Shown here piece by piece: positions 35,053 through 43,703 of a stretch of DNA of 64,000 bases. The stretch is taken from positions 62,001 to 126,000 of the forward strand of contig JAJCXM010000035.1 of the NCBI GenBank assembly GCA_029263455.1, written 5' to 3'. A program made the translations under genes and the position numbers. The stretch's first letter is position 1. Every line of letters begins with the position of its first letter. Origin of the DNA: Holophagae bacterium (GTDB lineage: Bacteria > Acidobacteriota > Holophagae > Acanthopleuribacterales > Acanthopleuribacteraceae). The notes under the pieces were generated by a model. That model had not been told where the DNA came from, did not search any database, and was given only the letters and a program-made list of their open reading frames with translations.

Positions 35053-36168
35053 TTATTCGTCCGCTCTCGACCCATTGTTGGCACCCATAGGGTCTTTCAG
35101 TTTCAATGTCTCCACTCGACAAGCCAGGTTTTGACCCGTCTGCAGCTCAAGCGGAGTTTCTGCCTCTCCAACAACAATGACTTTCTGTTTCAGGAGCATC
35201 AACAGAATTCGACAGGCTGGCAAATCGGCGAGGTCCGTGTGTTCTAATACGCCTGCCACCGTTGGGTGCCGACTCAACGCAGCCAACACATCAAAAACAT
35301 CGGCAGGAAACTTGTGCATCAAAACAGCTACTTCTCTATTCAACATCAAGGGTAACTCGTCGTCCGGAAGTTCTTTTCGATAAATAGGAAGCTCATCAAA
35401 TTGAACCATTGCCTGCATGAGTAATTCCTGCAGGTGATGATCCAGAGAAGGGTTACCGGGGAGACGGCTTGGGGAATAAAAATCGAAGTGACCATTTTCC
35501 ATCCCTGCGATGCGAAAAAACGCTTTCTTACCGCTATGCACACCGAGTTCAGCATGGACGATACGTCCATCATCAATGACCACTTCTCCTTGATGTTGGT
35601 CCGATCGAATGACAACCGTGCCACTACTACCATTCACTTCCAGGATCTGTAAAAGTGATGGCATGTTTATGGTTTGCAAATCGCCTGTAAAGAGGCTCTT
35701 TCGCGGCTGATCAGGCCGGCGCTTAACTGTTTTGAGCCGATTCGTGTATTGATCAAGTTGAACTTGATTGACCTGTTCCACCTCAAACCCGGCACCTGAA
35801 GTAACTAAAGCCACACAAAACTCAGCCGAACAAATCTGAAAGACGTCACCGTCCATCAACTGCTGACGTTCCGCTTTCTTTCGATTAACAAAGATCCCGT
35901 TCGTACTACCCAGATCCTCGATCCAGGGCATATCGCCGGTATAAACGATCTTCGCGTGAAAACGCGATACACCCAATTCATCAATACGAATGTGGGTATT
36001 CTCGCCACGGCCGATAATCACTTCCTGAAGTGGAAGCACCTTAAACTCACGATTCTCACCGGCCCCTTTGACTTGACGAATGACAAGTCTATCGGCACGA
36101 TCCAACATGGCCAAATGATCAAATTTTGCAATACGGGTTGGTCCGCCAGGCTCGGCGTCAAATGTCAT
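35053..36168 (-). CDS. FHA domain plus DUF4388 (PATAN-like) signalling protein
   Basis: Residues ~25-125 are an FHA phosphothreonine-binding domain: EVIIGRGENTHIRI, VSRFHAKIVY and DLGSTNGIFVNRKKAE are its three hallmark segments. Residues ~155-275 are a DUF4388/PATAN domain (FTGDLQTINMPSLLQILEVNG, GEVVIDDGRIVHAELG, KAFFRI). The last ~100 residues look helical and are unassigned. Such proteins are common next to type IV pilus and Ser/Thr kinase systems. ATG 36168 is preferred over ATG 36180 because GGAGGGGTGT directly precedes it. It is downstream of pilT by 129 bases. A Ser/Thr kinase partner was not seen in the window. Confidence 0.85.
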   Translation of the reverse strand: MTFDAEPGGPTRIAKFDHLAMLDRADRLVIRQVKGAGENREFKVLPLQEVIIGRGENTHIRIDELGVSRFHAKIVYTGDMPWIEDLGSTNGIFVNRKKAERQQLMDGDVFQICSAEFCVALVTSGAGFEVEQVNQVQLDQYTNRLKTVKRRPDQPRKSLFTGDLQTINMPSLLQILEVNGSSGTVVIRSDQHQGEVVIDDGRIVHAELGVHSGKKAFFRIAGMENGHFDFYSPSRLPGNPSLDHHLQELLMQAMVQFDELPIYRKELPDDELPLMLNREVAVLMHKFPADVFDVLAALSRHPTVAGVLEHTDLADLPACRILLMLLKQKVIVVGEAETPLELQTGQNLACRVETLKLKDPMGANNGSRADE

Positions 36169-36297
36169 ACACCCCTCCATGAAGCGGAAGTTGTGATGAC
36201 GAATCTTACCACGATGATCGCAAGATAAAGCTTGAGTCAGTGCAAATCGAGTCGTATCTGTTTAATTACATAGACCGTGCTGCTTTTTACCTAAGCG

Positions 36298-37518
36298 CTA
36301 TTCGTCCAGCTGTTTAGAGAAGTCAAATAGCGCGTCTTCATCGGTTTTGGCACCGCCGAATTGACCACTGCTTGAACCCTCGGGAGCTTCAAGACCACTT
36401 GATCCAGCAATTGACCGTTCCATATAATCGCGAGCAATGTCGCTGGTGCTCTGAATGCCCTGAGCTTTGAGTTTGAATTCGTCGGGATTGGTTGCCCGTT
36501 TCAACGCCTCTTCAAAGGTAATCAATTCATTCTTCCAAAGATAATAAAGCGACTGGTCAAATGTCTGCATCCCGTATTGGGAAACACCAGAAGCGATGGC
36601 ATCATGAATCAACTTGGTCTTTTCTTTTTCTTCAACACACGAACGAATATAGGGCGTCGCAATCATGACTTCGACCGCAGGAACACGTCCCTGATTATCG
36701 ACCCGAGGAACTAAGCGCATAGAAATGATCGATTTAATAACGCCCGCCAACTGCAGTCTGACCTGCTTTTGTTGGTGTGGAGGGAAAACGGTGACAATAC
36801 GGTTGATGGTTTCGGTGGCGTCCAACGTGTGTAAAGTGGACATAAGAAGGTGACCCGTTTCAGCCGCGTTAATCGCCGTTTCTATAGTCTCATAGTCGCG
36901 CATCTCACCCACTAGAATCACGTCAGGGTCTTGGCGCAAAGCGCCGCGCAAGGCAGAGGCAAAGGATTTAGTATCCACATCAACTTCTCGCTGATTGACA
37001 ATAGACTTTTTGTCGCGATGTAGGTATTCAATGGGGTCTTCAATAGTAATAATGTGCTCAGTACGACGCGCATTCACGTGATCTATCATGGCCGCCAGTG
37101 TCGTCGATTTGCCTGAACCTGTGGTTCCCGTACACAAAATCATGCCGCGTTGTTCCAAACAAATTTCTTCAATGGTCGTTGGCAAGTTTAATTCTCGAAT
37201 GGTGAGAATTCTCACAGGAATGACACGCAGAACCATACCCACCGTATTCCTCTGTTGGAAGATATTGCAACGGAAACGACCCAAGCCTGGCACTGAGTAG
37301 GCAACATCGATTTCATGATTCTCTTTAAACTTTTGTTTTTGACGTCCATTCAAAATTGAAAACGCCATCGAAATCGTGTCTTCCTGCATAAGCCTATTGA
37401 CCTCAGTTAGAAGCGTCAAATGACCGTCGATGCGTATGATAGGGTGACTGCCAACCTTTAAGTGCAAATCGGAAGCCTTTCGTTCCGTTGCCGTCTTGAG
37501 TAGGTCGTTAATATGCAT
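36298..37518 (-). CDS. pilT: Type IV pilus retraction ATPase PilT
   Basis: PilT hexamers pull type IV pili back into the cell and drive twitching. The chain has the N-terminal ASDLHLKVGSHPIIRIDG, the Walker A CTGTTGSGKSTTL, the Asp box ITIEDPIEYLH, the Walker B DPDVILVGEMRD and the His box ETGHLLMSTLHT. MIATPYIRSCVEE ends the core near the A-I-R-N-L-I region; the A-I-R-N-L-I signature itself is changed. A Ser/Gly-rich C-terminal tail of ~50 residues is appended. ATG 37518 follows AAGGAGGGTGG. PilU is the main alternative. It sits 84 bases after the transglutaminase-like gene and before the FHA gene. Confidence 0.88.
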   Translation of the reverse strand: MHINDLLKTATERKASDLHLKVGSHPIIRIDGHLTLLTEVNRLMQEDTISMAFSILNGRQKQKFKENHEIDVAYSVPGLGRFRCNIFQQRNTVGMVLRVIPVRILTIRELNLPTTIEEICLEQRGMILCTGTTGSGKSTTLAAMIDHVNARRTEHIITIEDPIEYLHRDKKSIVNQREVDVDTKSFASALRGALRQDPDVILVGEMRDYETIETAINAAETGHLLMSTLHTLDATETINRIVTVFPPHQQKQVRLQLAGVIKSIISMRLVPRVDNQGRVPAVEVMIATPYIRSCVEEKEKTKLIHDAIASGVSQYGMQTFDQSLYYLWKNELITFEEALKRATNPDEFKLKAQGIQSTSDIARDYMERSIAGSSGLEAPEGSSSGQFGGAKTDEDALFDFSKQLDE

Positions 37519-37602
37519 GACCACCCTCCTTCACTTTGGGGACCTTTTCTTTATGTTGTATATGATTCTCGCAGATTTTTCCAGTGCTGCTACCATCATA
37601 AC

Positions 37603-38403
37603 TCAAGGACGACGAGGCACAACCCATTGGTTCGGTCTCATCTGTAAACGTCCGTCCAAATCGCTGCGGTGACTGACACGCCTAAGCCCATCATGCAAAG
37701 ACATCAATTCTATTTCAGCGCCCTCAGCACTCCGAACTGCAAGGTCCAAGTCATGAACCTGGTGCACAGCTAAAACGACATAGGTCGCTTCGACAAAATG
37801 GATCTTACCTGAAGGATCACAAAAAACTCGACCCACATCAGGGTATTCAACCTCAATCCAGCGATGTAGGACCTGGCCCTTCAGCTCAAGCTTAACTGAG
37901 TCATCGCTCTTAAAGGCGACTCCGGTCACGGCACGTGCCTGCAAGTCTAACGATGACAACAAAGAAACCGCCGCATTACAAAAGCCAACACAGTTTCCAG
38001 AACGCATAGCCAAGACCGTGTCCGCATCTTGAGCCTGATCTTTGACATCATCGGCGTAATTGATGTGGTTTCGCATCCAGTTAAATATGATGGCCACCTG
38101 ATCAACTAAATCACCCTCTACATGTTCGTCTAATAATCGTGCCAGATCAGCGGTTCCAGCGGGAAGTTGGCCCGCTCTCCGTCCTCTCATCTGAGAATTT
38201 AATGGTTGGTTCAAAACTTCAACGGCCACTTCGAGAAAACCATTGTGGAATCGAACCTGTTGGGTGAACCCGTTGTTCTTATAATTTGGAAATGCTGGTT
38301 CAAGTTGTGAACGAACCACGAAGTGGGCCCGTTGACCACCAACCATAATACCCGCACCGGGCGAATTCCCCATTAGCAGGAAAAGCATACATAAGGTGTT
38401 CAA
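37603..38403 (-). CDS. Exported transglutaminase-like cysteine peptidase-fold protein
   Basis: The N-terminus is a short hydrophobic segment (MNTLCMLFLLMGNSPGAG) that may be a signal peptide. The transglutaminase core spans ~95-205 and shows the Cys-His-Asp triad: RSGNCVGFCNAAVSLL, then VLHRWIEVEYP, then RVFCDPSGK. Related domains act as proteases or amide-bond-forming enzymes on the cell surface. The start overlaps the nusB stop by four bases (ATGA), so it is translated with nusB. The nearby pilT suggests a cell-surface role, but no specific substrate can be named. Confidence 0.75.
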   Translation of the reverse strand: MNTLCMLFLLMGNSPGAGIMVGGQRAHFVVRSQLEPAFPNYKNNGFTQQVRFHNGFLEVAVEVLNQPLNSQMRGRRAGQLPAGTADLARLLDEHVEGDLVDQVAIIFNWMRNHINYADDVKDQAQDADTVLAMRSGNCVGFCNAAVSLLSSLDLQARAVTGVAFKSDDSVKLELKGQVLHRWIEVEYPDVGRVFCDPSGKIHFVEATYVVLAVHQVHDLDLAVRSAEGAEIELMSLHDGLRRVSHRSDLDGRLQMRPNQWVVPRRP

Positions 38404-38819
38404 TTAGGCACTCGCTCGCGATTCTGCGTGCCCCAGGCATGCACAATGCCATTAATGAAGGAGGTACTCTGCTCAGAACTAAATAGTCGAGCCAAGGTAA
38501 CGACCTCATCTGCAACGACCTTCCAAGGGACATCCACTTTATGGATCATTTCAAACATACCCAAACGCAGGATGATGTGGTCAACAATGGCCATGCGTTC
38601 TATGGACCAGTTCTTCGCATAAGCCGCGATCTCTAGATCCAAATCCGTGGCGAAATCTAGGACCCCTTCAACCAGTTCGTTGGCAAATCCCTGCGTTTTC
38701 TTGTCAGCCTTCTCTCTAGCCCAGAATTTGTCTTGCACATCGTCGATATCAAATTCGGTGATACGTACTTGATAGAGCATTTGAACTGCATATTGTCGTG
38801 CGCGAGATCGAGAAGCCAT
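38400..38819 (-). CDS. nusB: Transcription antitermination factor NusB
   Basis: NusB binds boxA RNA with NusE in antitermination of rRNA operons. The all-helical 139-residue chain starts SRSRARQYAVQMLYQVRI, the typical R-x-x-A-x-Q-x-L-Y opening. It ends with VVADEVVTLARLFSSEQSTSFINGIV, the characteristic N-E-x-V-x-L-A-x-x-F-x-x-x-x-S-x-x-F-I-N-G-x-L block. The ATG at 38819 begins the leftward run nusB-transglutaminase-pilT. No ribH neighbour was seen, although that is a common arrangement. Confidence 0.95.
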   Translation of the reverse strand: MASRSRARQYAVQMLYQVRITEFDIDDVQDKFWAREKADKKTQGFANELVEGVLDFATDLDLEIAAYAKNWSIERMAIVDHIILRLGMFEMIHKVDVPWKVVADEVVTLARLFSSEQSTSFINGIVHAWGTQNRERVPN

Positions 38820-39114
38820 GGAAAACCCAAACCTTTATTGGCCCTCCAAAAGAACAGAGCCGAATAATTAGTCTACACGACCCCATGATGGAGTGCGACG
38901 ACTTTCGCCTTCTAATGAGTGCGGACGATCGATAATGACGAAGCAAACGAACACATTCACTATGCGAATGATTAGTCAGCCGAATCGATTATATGAGTTG
39001 CGACGCAAAAAAGTTGGCCGTCATAGACAAGGCTAATGGTCTAATAAAGTCACTAAAGTGCTTCATTCAAACTGGGTATGTAGACAATAACGACCTGGTT
39101 CAATGGGATCGGGG
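38820..39114. other. Divergent intergenic region between nusB and anmK
   Basis: Nearly 300 bases without a gene. It should hold promoters for both directions. The only symmetric element noticed is a small palindrome TTGCG-A-CGCAA at 38998-39008. No RNA gene, riboswitch-like fold or convincing -35/-10 pair was recognised. Confidence 0.3.
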
Positions 39115-40260
39115 ATGAATTCATTGAGTTTATTTATTGGGATTATGTCGGGCACGTCATGTGATGGAACAGACATCGCACTCGTCGATATCGTGGGTCT
39201 TGATCAATTGACTTGTCTCAGCCAACGTCATTTCCCTTGGCCTGCTTCGATTAAGGCGCAAGCGCGAGACCTTGCTGAAAAGAGGGCATGGAATGCTCAA
39301 ACGATGATTTCCTTTGAAAACGCCTATAGTCGACTGGTAGGCGAACATCTTTGTGAATTCATGAAGCAAGAGAATCTGGCGCCCAATGACATTGAGGCCG
39401 TTGGCTGGCATGGCTTGACACTGGCACATTTCCCGCCCACTGCATCATCATCGCCAGGCACCTTCCAAACAGCGAATCCGAGCCTATTGGCTTTGGCATG
39501 TGGTTGCCCAGTTGTAACCGACTTCAGACGTGCCGATGTCGCGTTAGGTGGCGAAGGAGCACCGCTTGCCGCTTTTCTTGACTACCATTATTTTCGCAGT
39601 AAAACGGAACACCGTGTGCTTTTGAATCTCGGTGGCATTGCCAATTTGACCTGCCTGCCAGCCGCATGTGAAAAAAAACACGTCATCGCCTTCGACACCG
39701 GACCCGCGAATATGATCATGGACAGCCTCATGATCGAACACACTTCTGGTGAGTTGGCTTACGACGAAAACGGCGCACGTGCTAAGTCAGGTCGCGTGCA
39801 TGCCGCTGTCTTACAAAAACTTCTGAGCCACCCCTATTTCGAAATCGAGGGTCCTAAGTCGACAGGAAGAGAAGATTTTGGCAACAGCGCAAGTCAAATT
39901 CTTGCCAGTTGTGAGGGTACATTGGCTGACAAATTGGCCACGGCCTGTGCATTTACGGCGCAGACCATTGCCAATGCTTTGGAAGCACACGAAAAGAAAC
40001 TAGGCATAACATTCACGTGCATCATCGCGGCAGGCGGCGGGGTTAAGAATACCTACTTAATGGAACAGCTCCAGCTTCGTTTTCCTGCCAAGTCACTTAA
40101 GACTACGGCAGACTTTGCCATTGATCCAGAAAGTAAAGAGGCTGTTTTGATGGCTCTCTTGGCATTTGCGCGTGTTCGAAAGATCGCCGCGAATCTGCCC
40201 AGTGTCTCTGGGTCAAGTGGGCCAGCTATCCTGGGCAGCATAACCTTGTCTGCCAACTAA
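39115..40260 (+). CDS. anmK: Anhydro-N-acetylmuramic acid kinase
   Basis: AnmK opens and phosphorylates 1,6-anhydroMurNAc from peptidoglycan turnover to MurNAc-6-phosphate. The sequence begins LSLFIGIMSGTSCDGTDIAL, the family's ATP-binding start. It continues with GWHGLTLAHFPP, FQTANPSLLALACGCPVVTDFR, LNLGGIANLTCLP, FDTGPANMIMD and IIAAGGGVKNTYLM, in the usual order. The ~382-residue length is normal. ATG 39115 lies right after ATCGGGG; ATG 39103 is an alternative that adds four residues. With nagZ and a lytic transglycosylase in the same window, a wall-recycling route is supported. Confidence 0.95.
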   Translation: MNSLSLFIGIMSGTSCDGTDIALVDIVGLDQLTCLSQRHFPWPASIKAQARDLAEKRAWNAQTMISFENAYSRLVGEHLCEFMKQENLAPNDIEAVGWHGLTLAHFPPTASSSPGTFQTANPSLLALACGCPVVTDFRRADVALGGEGAPLAAFLDYHYFRSKTEHRVLLNLGGIANLTCLPAACEKKHVIAFDTGPANMIMDSLMIEHTSGELAYDENGARAKSGRVHAAVLQKLLSHPYFEIEGPKSTGREDFGNSASQILASCEGTLADKLATACAFTAQTIANALEAHEKKLGITFTCIIAAGGGVKNTYLMEQLQLRFPAKSLKTTADFAIDPESKEAVLMALLAFARVRKIAANLPSVSGSSGPAILGSITLSAN

Positions 40261-40278
40261 GCCATTCGGACGCACAGG

Positions 40279-41886
40279 CTACTCTTGGTTGCGATGGAGC
40301 CGCGCGTACTCTTTTAAGTCATGGGCATAGGAATCACGTAGGGGGACTTTGCCGTCATAAACGTCCAGCAATTCTTTGGCTTCGTCAAAAAGGTCCTGAG
40401 ACGCTTTCACGTGTACATCATTCATGATCAGGTAGCGCCAAGCTTCATCAAAATGTTTTGTACTCAATAACTCGTATGTGATGTTTTGGGTGAGTGCACT
40501 GCGTTCCTCGAGCAACGCTTCATAGGCGACTTCGTAGCCACGGTCTTTGACAAATCCATAAAACTCAACGACGACTTCTTCCGGCATGATCCATTCACTA
40601 TTGATATTGCCGTAGCGATCTTGGTTGGCCGTTGCAAAGTTAAAAAAGGCGTTGTACTTGTATTGTAGTTGCTCGACCAAGGCTTTGTTTTTTGCATAAG
40701 CGATATAAACGTCAGGCACAATCCCTCGAACCTGCAAGACTTCACGACCAGCGATCGTGTAGAACTTTTGACCGCTCTGGACTTGGGGTTCAAAAAATAT
40801 CTGCTCGCTGGATTTGGGATGGTAATACTCATCAATTGAGTCATAGGGACCCTGAATGTTTCGCCCTGATGGCGTGTAATAGCGCGCTGTGGTTAGAGCC
40901 AGCCCTTTCGAGCCGTTGCCGACTGGAAAGACACTTTGAACCAAGCCCTTACCCCAAGAAGTCACACCTACGATTAGACCACGATCATGATCTTGAATGG
41001 CACCGGCGACAATTTCTGACGCCGAGGCGCTGCCTCTATCGATCAATACGATGAGTGGGAATGGTTGGATAGGCGATACAGGGTCAGAGCGGTACTCTTG
41101 ATTGGCGTTACTCATGCGGCCCTGGGTAGAAACGATCACTTTTTCGCCCGGCACAAATAGGCTTGCCACGCCAATTGCTTGAGGTAAAAGCCCGCCAGGA
41201 TTACCACGAAGGTCCAAAATCATGCGTTGCATTTTTTCGCTACGTAGGCCGAGGATGGCGTCCGCCACTTCTTCGGTCGCCGTCTCCCCGAAGTCCTTTA
41301 AAGATATGTAACCTGTTTGATCGTCGAGCATAAAGGTAGCGCGCACATTTTTAGTAGGGATCTGAGCGCGGATGAGGGATACATCAAAGGCTTCACGCCC
41401 AATTCTCTTTAAAGAGACGTTGACCGCTTCGCCTTCGTTACCGCGTAAATGACGAATCGCTTCACTGACACTCATTTTTTGGGCAAACTGATCATCAATG
41501 GCCATGATCAAATCACCAGCACGTATCCCAGCCGAAGCGGCAGGGGTATCAGCAATCGGGCTTACGACAGTCAAAACACCATTCTCGATGCCAATATGCA
41601 AACCGACGCCAAAATACGATCCACGTTGATCCTCTTTCATGGTTCGATAGCGATCCGCTGAGTAGTAGACGGTGTGTGGGTCCAAGCGATTAAGTAATCC
41701 TTGAATGGCGCCTTCAACCATATCCGGTGAAGGCGCGTTGTGGGCTGATTTATCTAGCGCTAAGGTCATGATTTCTGCCAGTCTTTGCAACTGCAAATCC
41801 ACCCGAGCGGCTTCATCGGGTTCGTCAACCCAAGCTGACCCTAAACACAGCAATAACAGCAAAAGAAATCGATGACACATTGACAT
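40279..41886 (-). CDS. C-terminal processing peptidase (S41, PDZ domain), exported
   Basis: The signal peptide MSMCHRFLLLLLLCLGSAW leads to a PDZ domain (~85-165; GVGLHIGIENGVLTVVSPIA, IRAGDLIMAIDD) and an S41 protease core. The nucleophile is in IDRGSASASEIVAGAI, and the Lys is in VTSWGKGLVQSVFP. RYYTPSGRNIQG is the usual post-catalytic strand. The C-terminal ~140 residues are charged and family-typical. Ctp proteases trim exported proteins and murein hydrolases. CAGGGTAGATT precedes the ATG. It converges on anmK with 18 bases between the stops. Confidence 0.92.
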   Translation of the reverse strand: MSMCHRFLLLLLLCLGSAWVDEPDEAARVDLQLQRLAEIMTLALDKSAHNAPSPDMVEGAIQGLLNRLDPHTVYYSADRYRTMKEDQRGSYFGVGLHIGIENGVLTVVSPIADTPAASAGIRAGDLIMAIDDQFAQKMSVSEAIRHLRGNEGEAVNVSLKRIGREAFDVSLIRAQIPTKNVRATFMLDDQTGYISLKDFGETATEEVADAILGLRSEKMQRMILDLRGNPGGLLPQAIGVASLFVPGEKVIVSTQGRMSNANQEYRSDPVSPIQPFPLIVLIDRGSASASEIVAGAIQDHDRGLIVGVTSWGKGLVQSVFPVGNGSKGLALTTARYYTPSGRNIQGPYDSIDEYYHPKSSEQIFFEPQVQSGQKFYTIAGREVLQVRGIVPDVYIAYAKNKALVEQLQYKYNAFFNFATANQDRYGNINSEWIMPEEVVVEFYGFVKDRGYEVAYEALLEERSALTQNITYELLSTKHFDEAWRYLIMNDVHVKASQDLFDEAKELLDVYDGKVPLRDSYAHDLKEYARLHRNQE

Positions 41887-41966
41887 AATCTACCCTGTAG
41901 CGTCCGTCTCCTCTTTAATATACGCTTCTGTGTTGTCATCGGCTAGGGTTTGGCAAGTTAGCTTCA

Positions 41967-42593
41967 CTAGTATTGCGATGTAATCTCTTTGATTGAGGCT
42001 AGAAGCGCAATCTGTTGCTCGGCGGGAAAGGCACTGTCTAAGCCAATCGTTTGGATACGTAGCGGACCCTCAGGAGATTGAATGAAACGGTAACAACAAG
42101 TTGCTTCTTTGAGACCCGAGTCCATTTTTTGAATGCCCGAAAACCAATGGACCAAGACTTCCAAGCCGTCAACCATTCGGGTTTCCGTTTGCGAAGAACG
42201 TGTTCTAAATTCTCGTTTATCTAATTCCACCTCAAGGGCGCCGATGGTTTTCTCCCTCAATTCATCGACCGACCAATCACGCCAACCGTTCTCTCGCTGG
42301 ATCGCAATGACAGCCGTAGCCCGGCCATCTACCGCGTGGGTTTGATCCCAAAAGGCAATCGCCTCGACGCCTAAAACCTGATTGACACGATAGGGAACAA
42401 ACCCTTCCGGCACCTGGATTTTCATGAGTTGATCGACCCGTGCTTGAACCTCATTTGGATCCGTCTTGGCTCTGCCTTTTACGGTCATGATAGTCGTTAT
42501 GGCTATGGCCCAAATAGCGATCCACAACCCAATGATCTTTAACAAACAGCCGCGTTTTCTTTTTTTCCGATCAAGCACAGCCTCTGACGTCAA
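41967..42593 (-). CDS. Membrane-anchored protein of unknown function
   Basis: I do not recognise the family. A basic N-terminus (DRKKRKRGCLLK) leads into one transmembrane helix (IIGLWIAIWAIAITTIM), then an ~165-residue mixed alpha/beta domain that probably lies in the periplasm. It has strands such as VLGVEAIAFWDQ and TAVIAIQRE and ends in an amphipathic helix. The pattern is loosely like a small periplasmic sensor or DUF domain, without motifs. The start is placed at TTG 42593 because TGGAGGTGTTTC lies directly before it; a longer TTG start is possible. It is next to the S41 protease in the same direction (80-base gap) and divergent from ispH. Confidence 0.6.
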   Translation of the reverse strand: MTSEAVLDRKKRKRGCLLKIIGLWIAIWAIAITTIMTVKGRAKTDPNEVQARVDQLMKIQVPEGFVPYRVNQVLGVEAIAFWDQTHAVDGRATAVIAIQRENGWRDWSVDELREKTIGALEVELDKREFRTRSSQTETRMVDGLEVLVHWFSGIQKMDSGLKEATCCYRFIQSPEGPLRIQTIGLDSAFPAEQQIALLASIKEITSQY

Positions 42594-42728
42594 GAAACAC
42601 CTCCACAAAGGCCCGCATTCTACCTTAGCTCAATCGGATTGCCGCAAAAAACCCACACCCGCCTATCTGGTAAGCCATCGTCAGCCCTGATATGATAACC
42701 GCGCTAGGAACGTTACTTAAGGTGAAAC

Positions 42729-43703
42729 ATGACAAAAACCATTACCATATGCCGTCCCAATGGATTCTGTGCCGGCGTCGAGCGAGCCATCAAGATCGTC
42801 GACCTAGCACTTGAAGCTTACGGAGCGCCAATCTACGTAAACCATGAAATTGTTCATAACCAACATGTGGTCGAAGAGTTGGCGCAAAAAGGCGCCATTT
42901 TTGTCGATGACCTAGATGCCGTCCCAAGAGGTTCAAGACTCATCTTTTCGGCCCATGGCGTAAGCCCTGAAGTTAGGCAGAAAGCGGTGGCCCGTCAATT
43001 GGATGAAATTGACGCAACGTGCCCCTTGGTTACGAAGGTCCATCTAGAAGCCATTCGTTACGCCAAACGCGGTTATCACATCTTTCTCATCGGCCATAGC
43101 AATCATGTTGAGGTCGTCGGAACATTCGGTGAAGTGCCAGATCACATCACCGTTGTCGAACCTCTAACAGGCAGCGAATTAGAAGCACATGTTCAGGAAC
43201 TGCCAGATCCAGGTCCAGGTCCACTCGTTTATCTCACGCAGACAACCCTTAACGTGGACGATTGCCTAACCGTTGTCAATGCGCTGAAAAAACGTTTCTC
43301 CCATTTGGAAGCTCCACCTAAGGACGATATCTGCTACGCCACTTCCAATCGGCAAAATGCCGTTAAAGCCGTTGCCCCTCTGGTCGACTTCTTCATCGTC
43401 GTCGGTTCACCGACCTCTTCCAATTCACGTCGCTTAGTGGAAGTAGCCCTTAGCTTAGGATGTCGGGCAGAACTGGTACCATCAGTCGCGCAATTGGCAG
43501 ATGTCGATCTCAACGAATTTCAACATATCGGTGTGACAGCGGGTGCTTCAACACCTGATGTGTTGGTTCAAGGCATCATTAGGAAATTGGGTGAATTGGG
43601 ATTCGGTGAGGTCAGAGAGGCTGAGTTCGTAGAAGAACACATGAGTTTTTCTTTACCCAAAGACTTCCGCTTAGATCTGGTTAATAGAGGTATTCCAGTC
43701 TAA
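42729..43703 (+). CDS. ispH: 4-hydroxy-3-methylbut-2-enyl diphosphate reductase
   Basis: IspH is the last enzyme of the MEP isoprenoid pathway and makes IPP and DMAPP with a [4Fe-4S] cluster. The three cluster Cys are visible: PNGFCAGVERAI, DATCPLVTKVH and DDICYATSNRQ. VNHEIVHNQHVVEEL, FSAHGVSP and GSPTSSNSRRLVEVA are the substrate-binding segments. The length of 324 residues is normal. AAGGTGAAAC precedes the ATG. The stop overlaps the next start by one base (TAATG). Its presence indicates MEP-route isoprenoid synthesis. Confidence 0.97.
   Translation: MTKTITICRPNGFCAGVERAIKIVDLALEAYGAPIYVNHEIVHNQHVVEELAQKGAIFVDDLDAVPRGSRLIFSAHGVSPEVRQKAVARQLDEIDATCPLVTKVHLEAIRYAKRGYHIFLIGHSNHVEVVGTFGEVPDHITVVEPLTGSELEAHVQELPDPGPGPLVYLTQTTLNVDDCLTVVNALKKRFSHLEAPPKDDICYATSNRQNAVKAVAPLVDFFIVVGSPTSSNSRRLVEVALSLGCRAELVPSVAQLADVDLNEFQHIGVTAGASTPDVLVQGIIRKLGELGFGEVREAEFVEEHMSFSLPKDFRLDLVNRGIPV

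Noticed and set aside
38998-39008. Palindrome TTGCG-A-CGCAA upstream of anmK
   Set aside because: Too short and unrepeated; likely chance without a neighbouring regulator.
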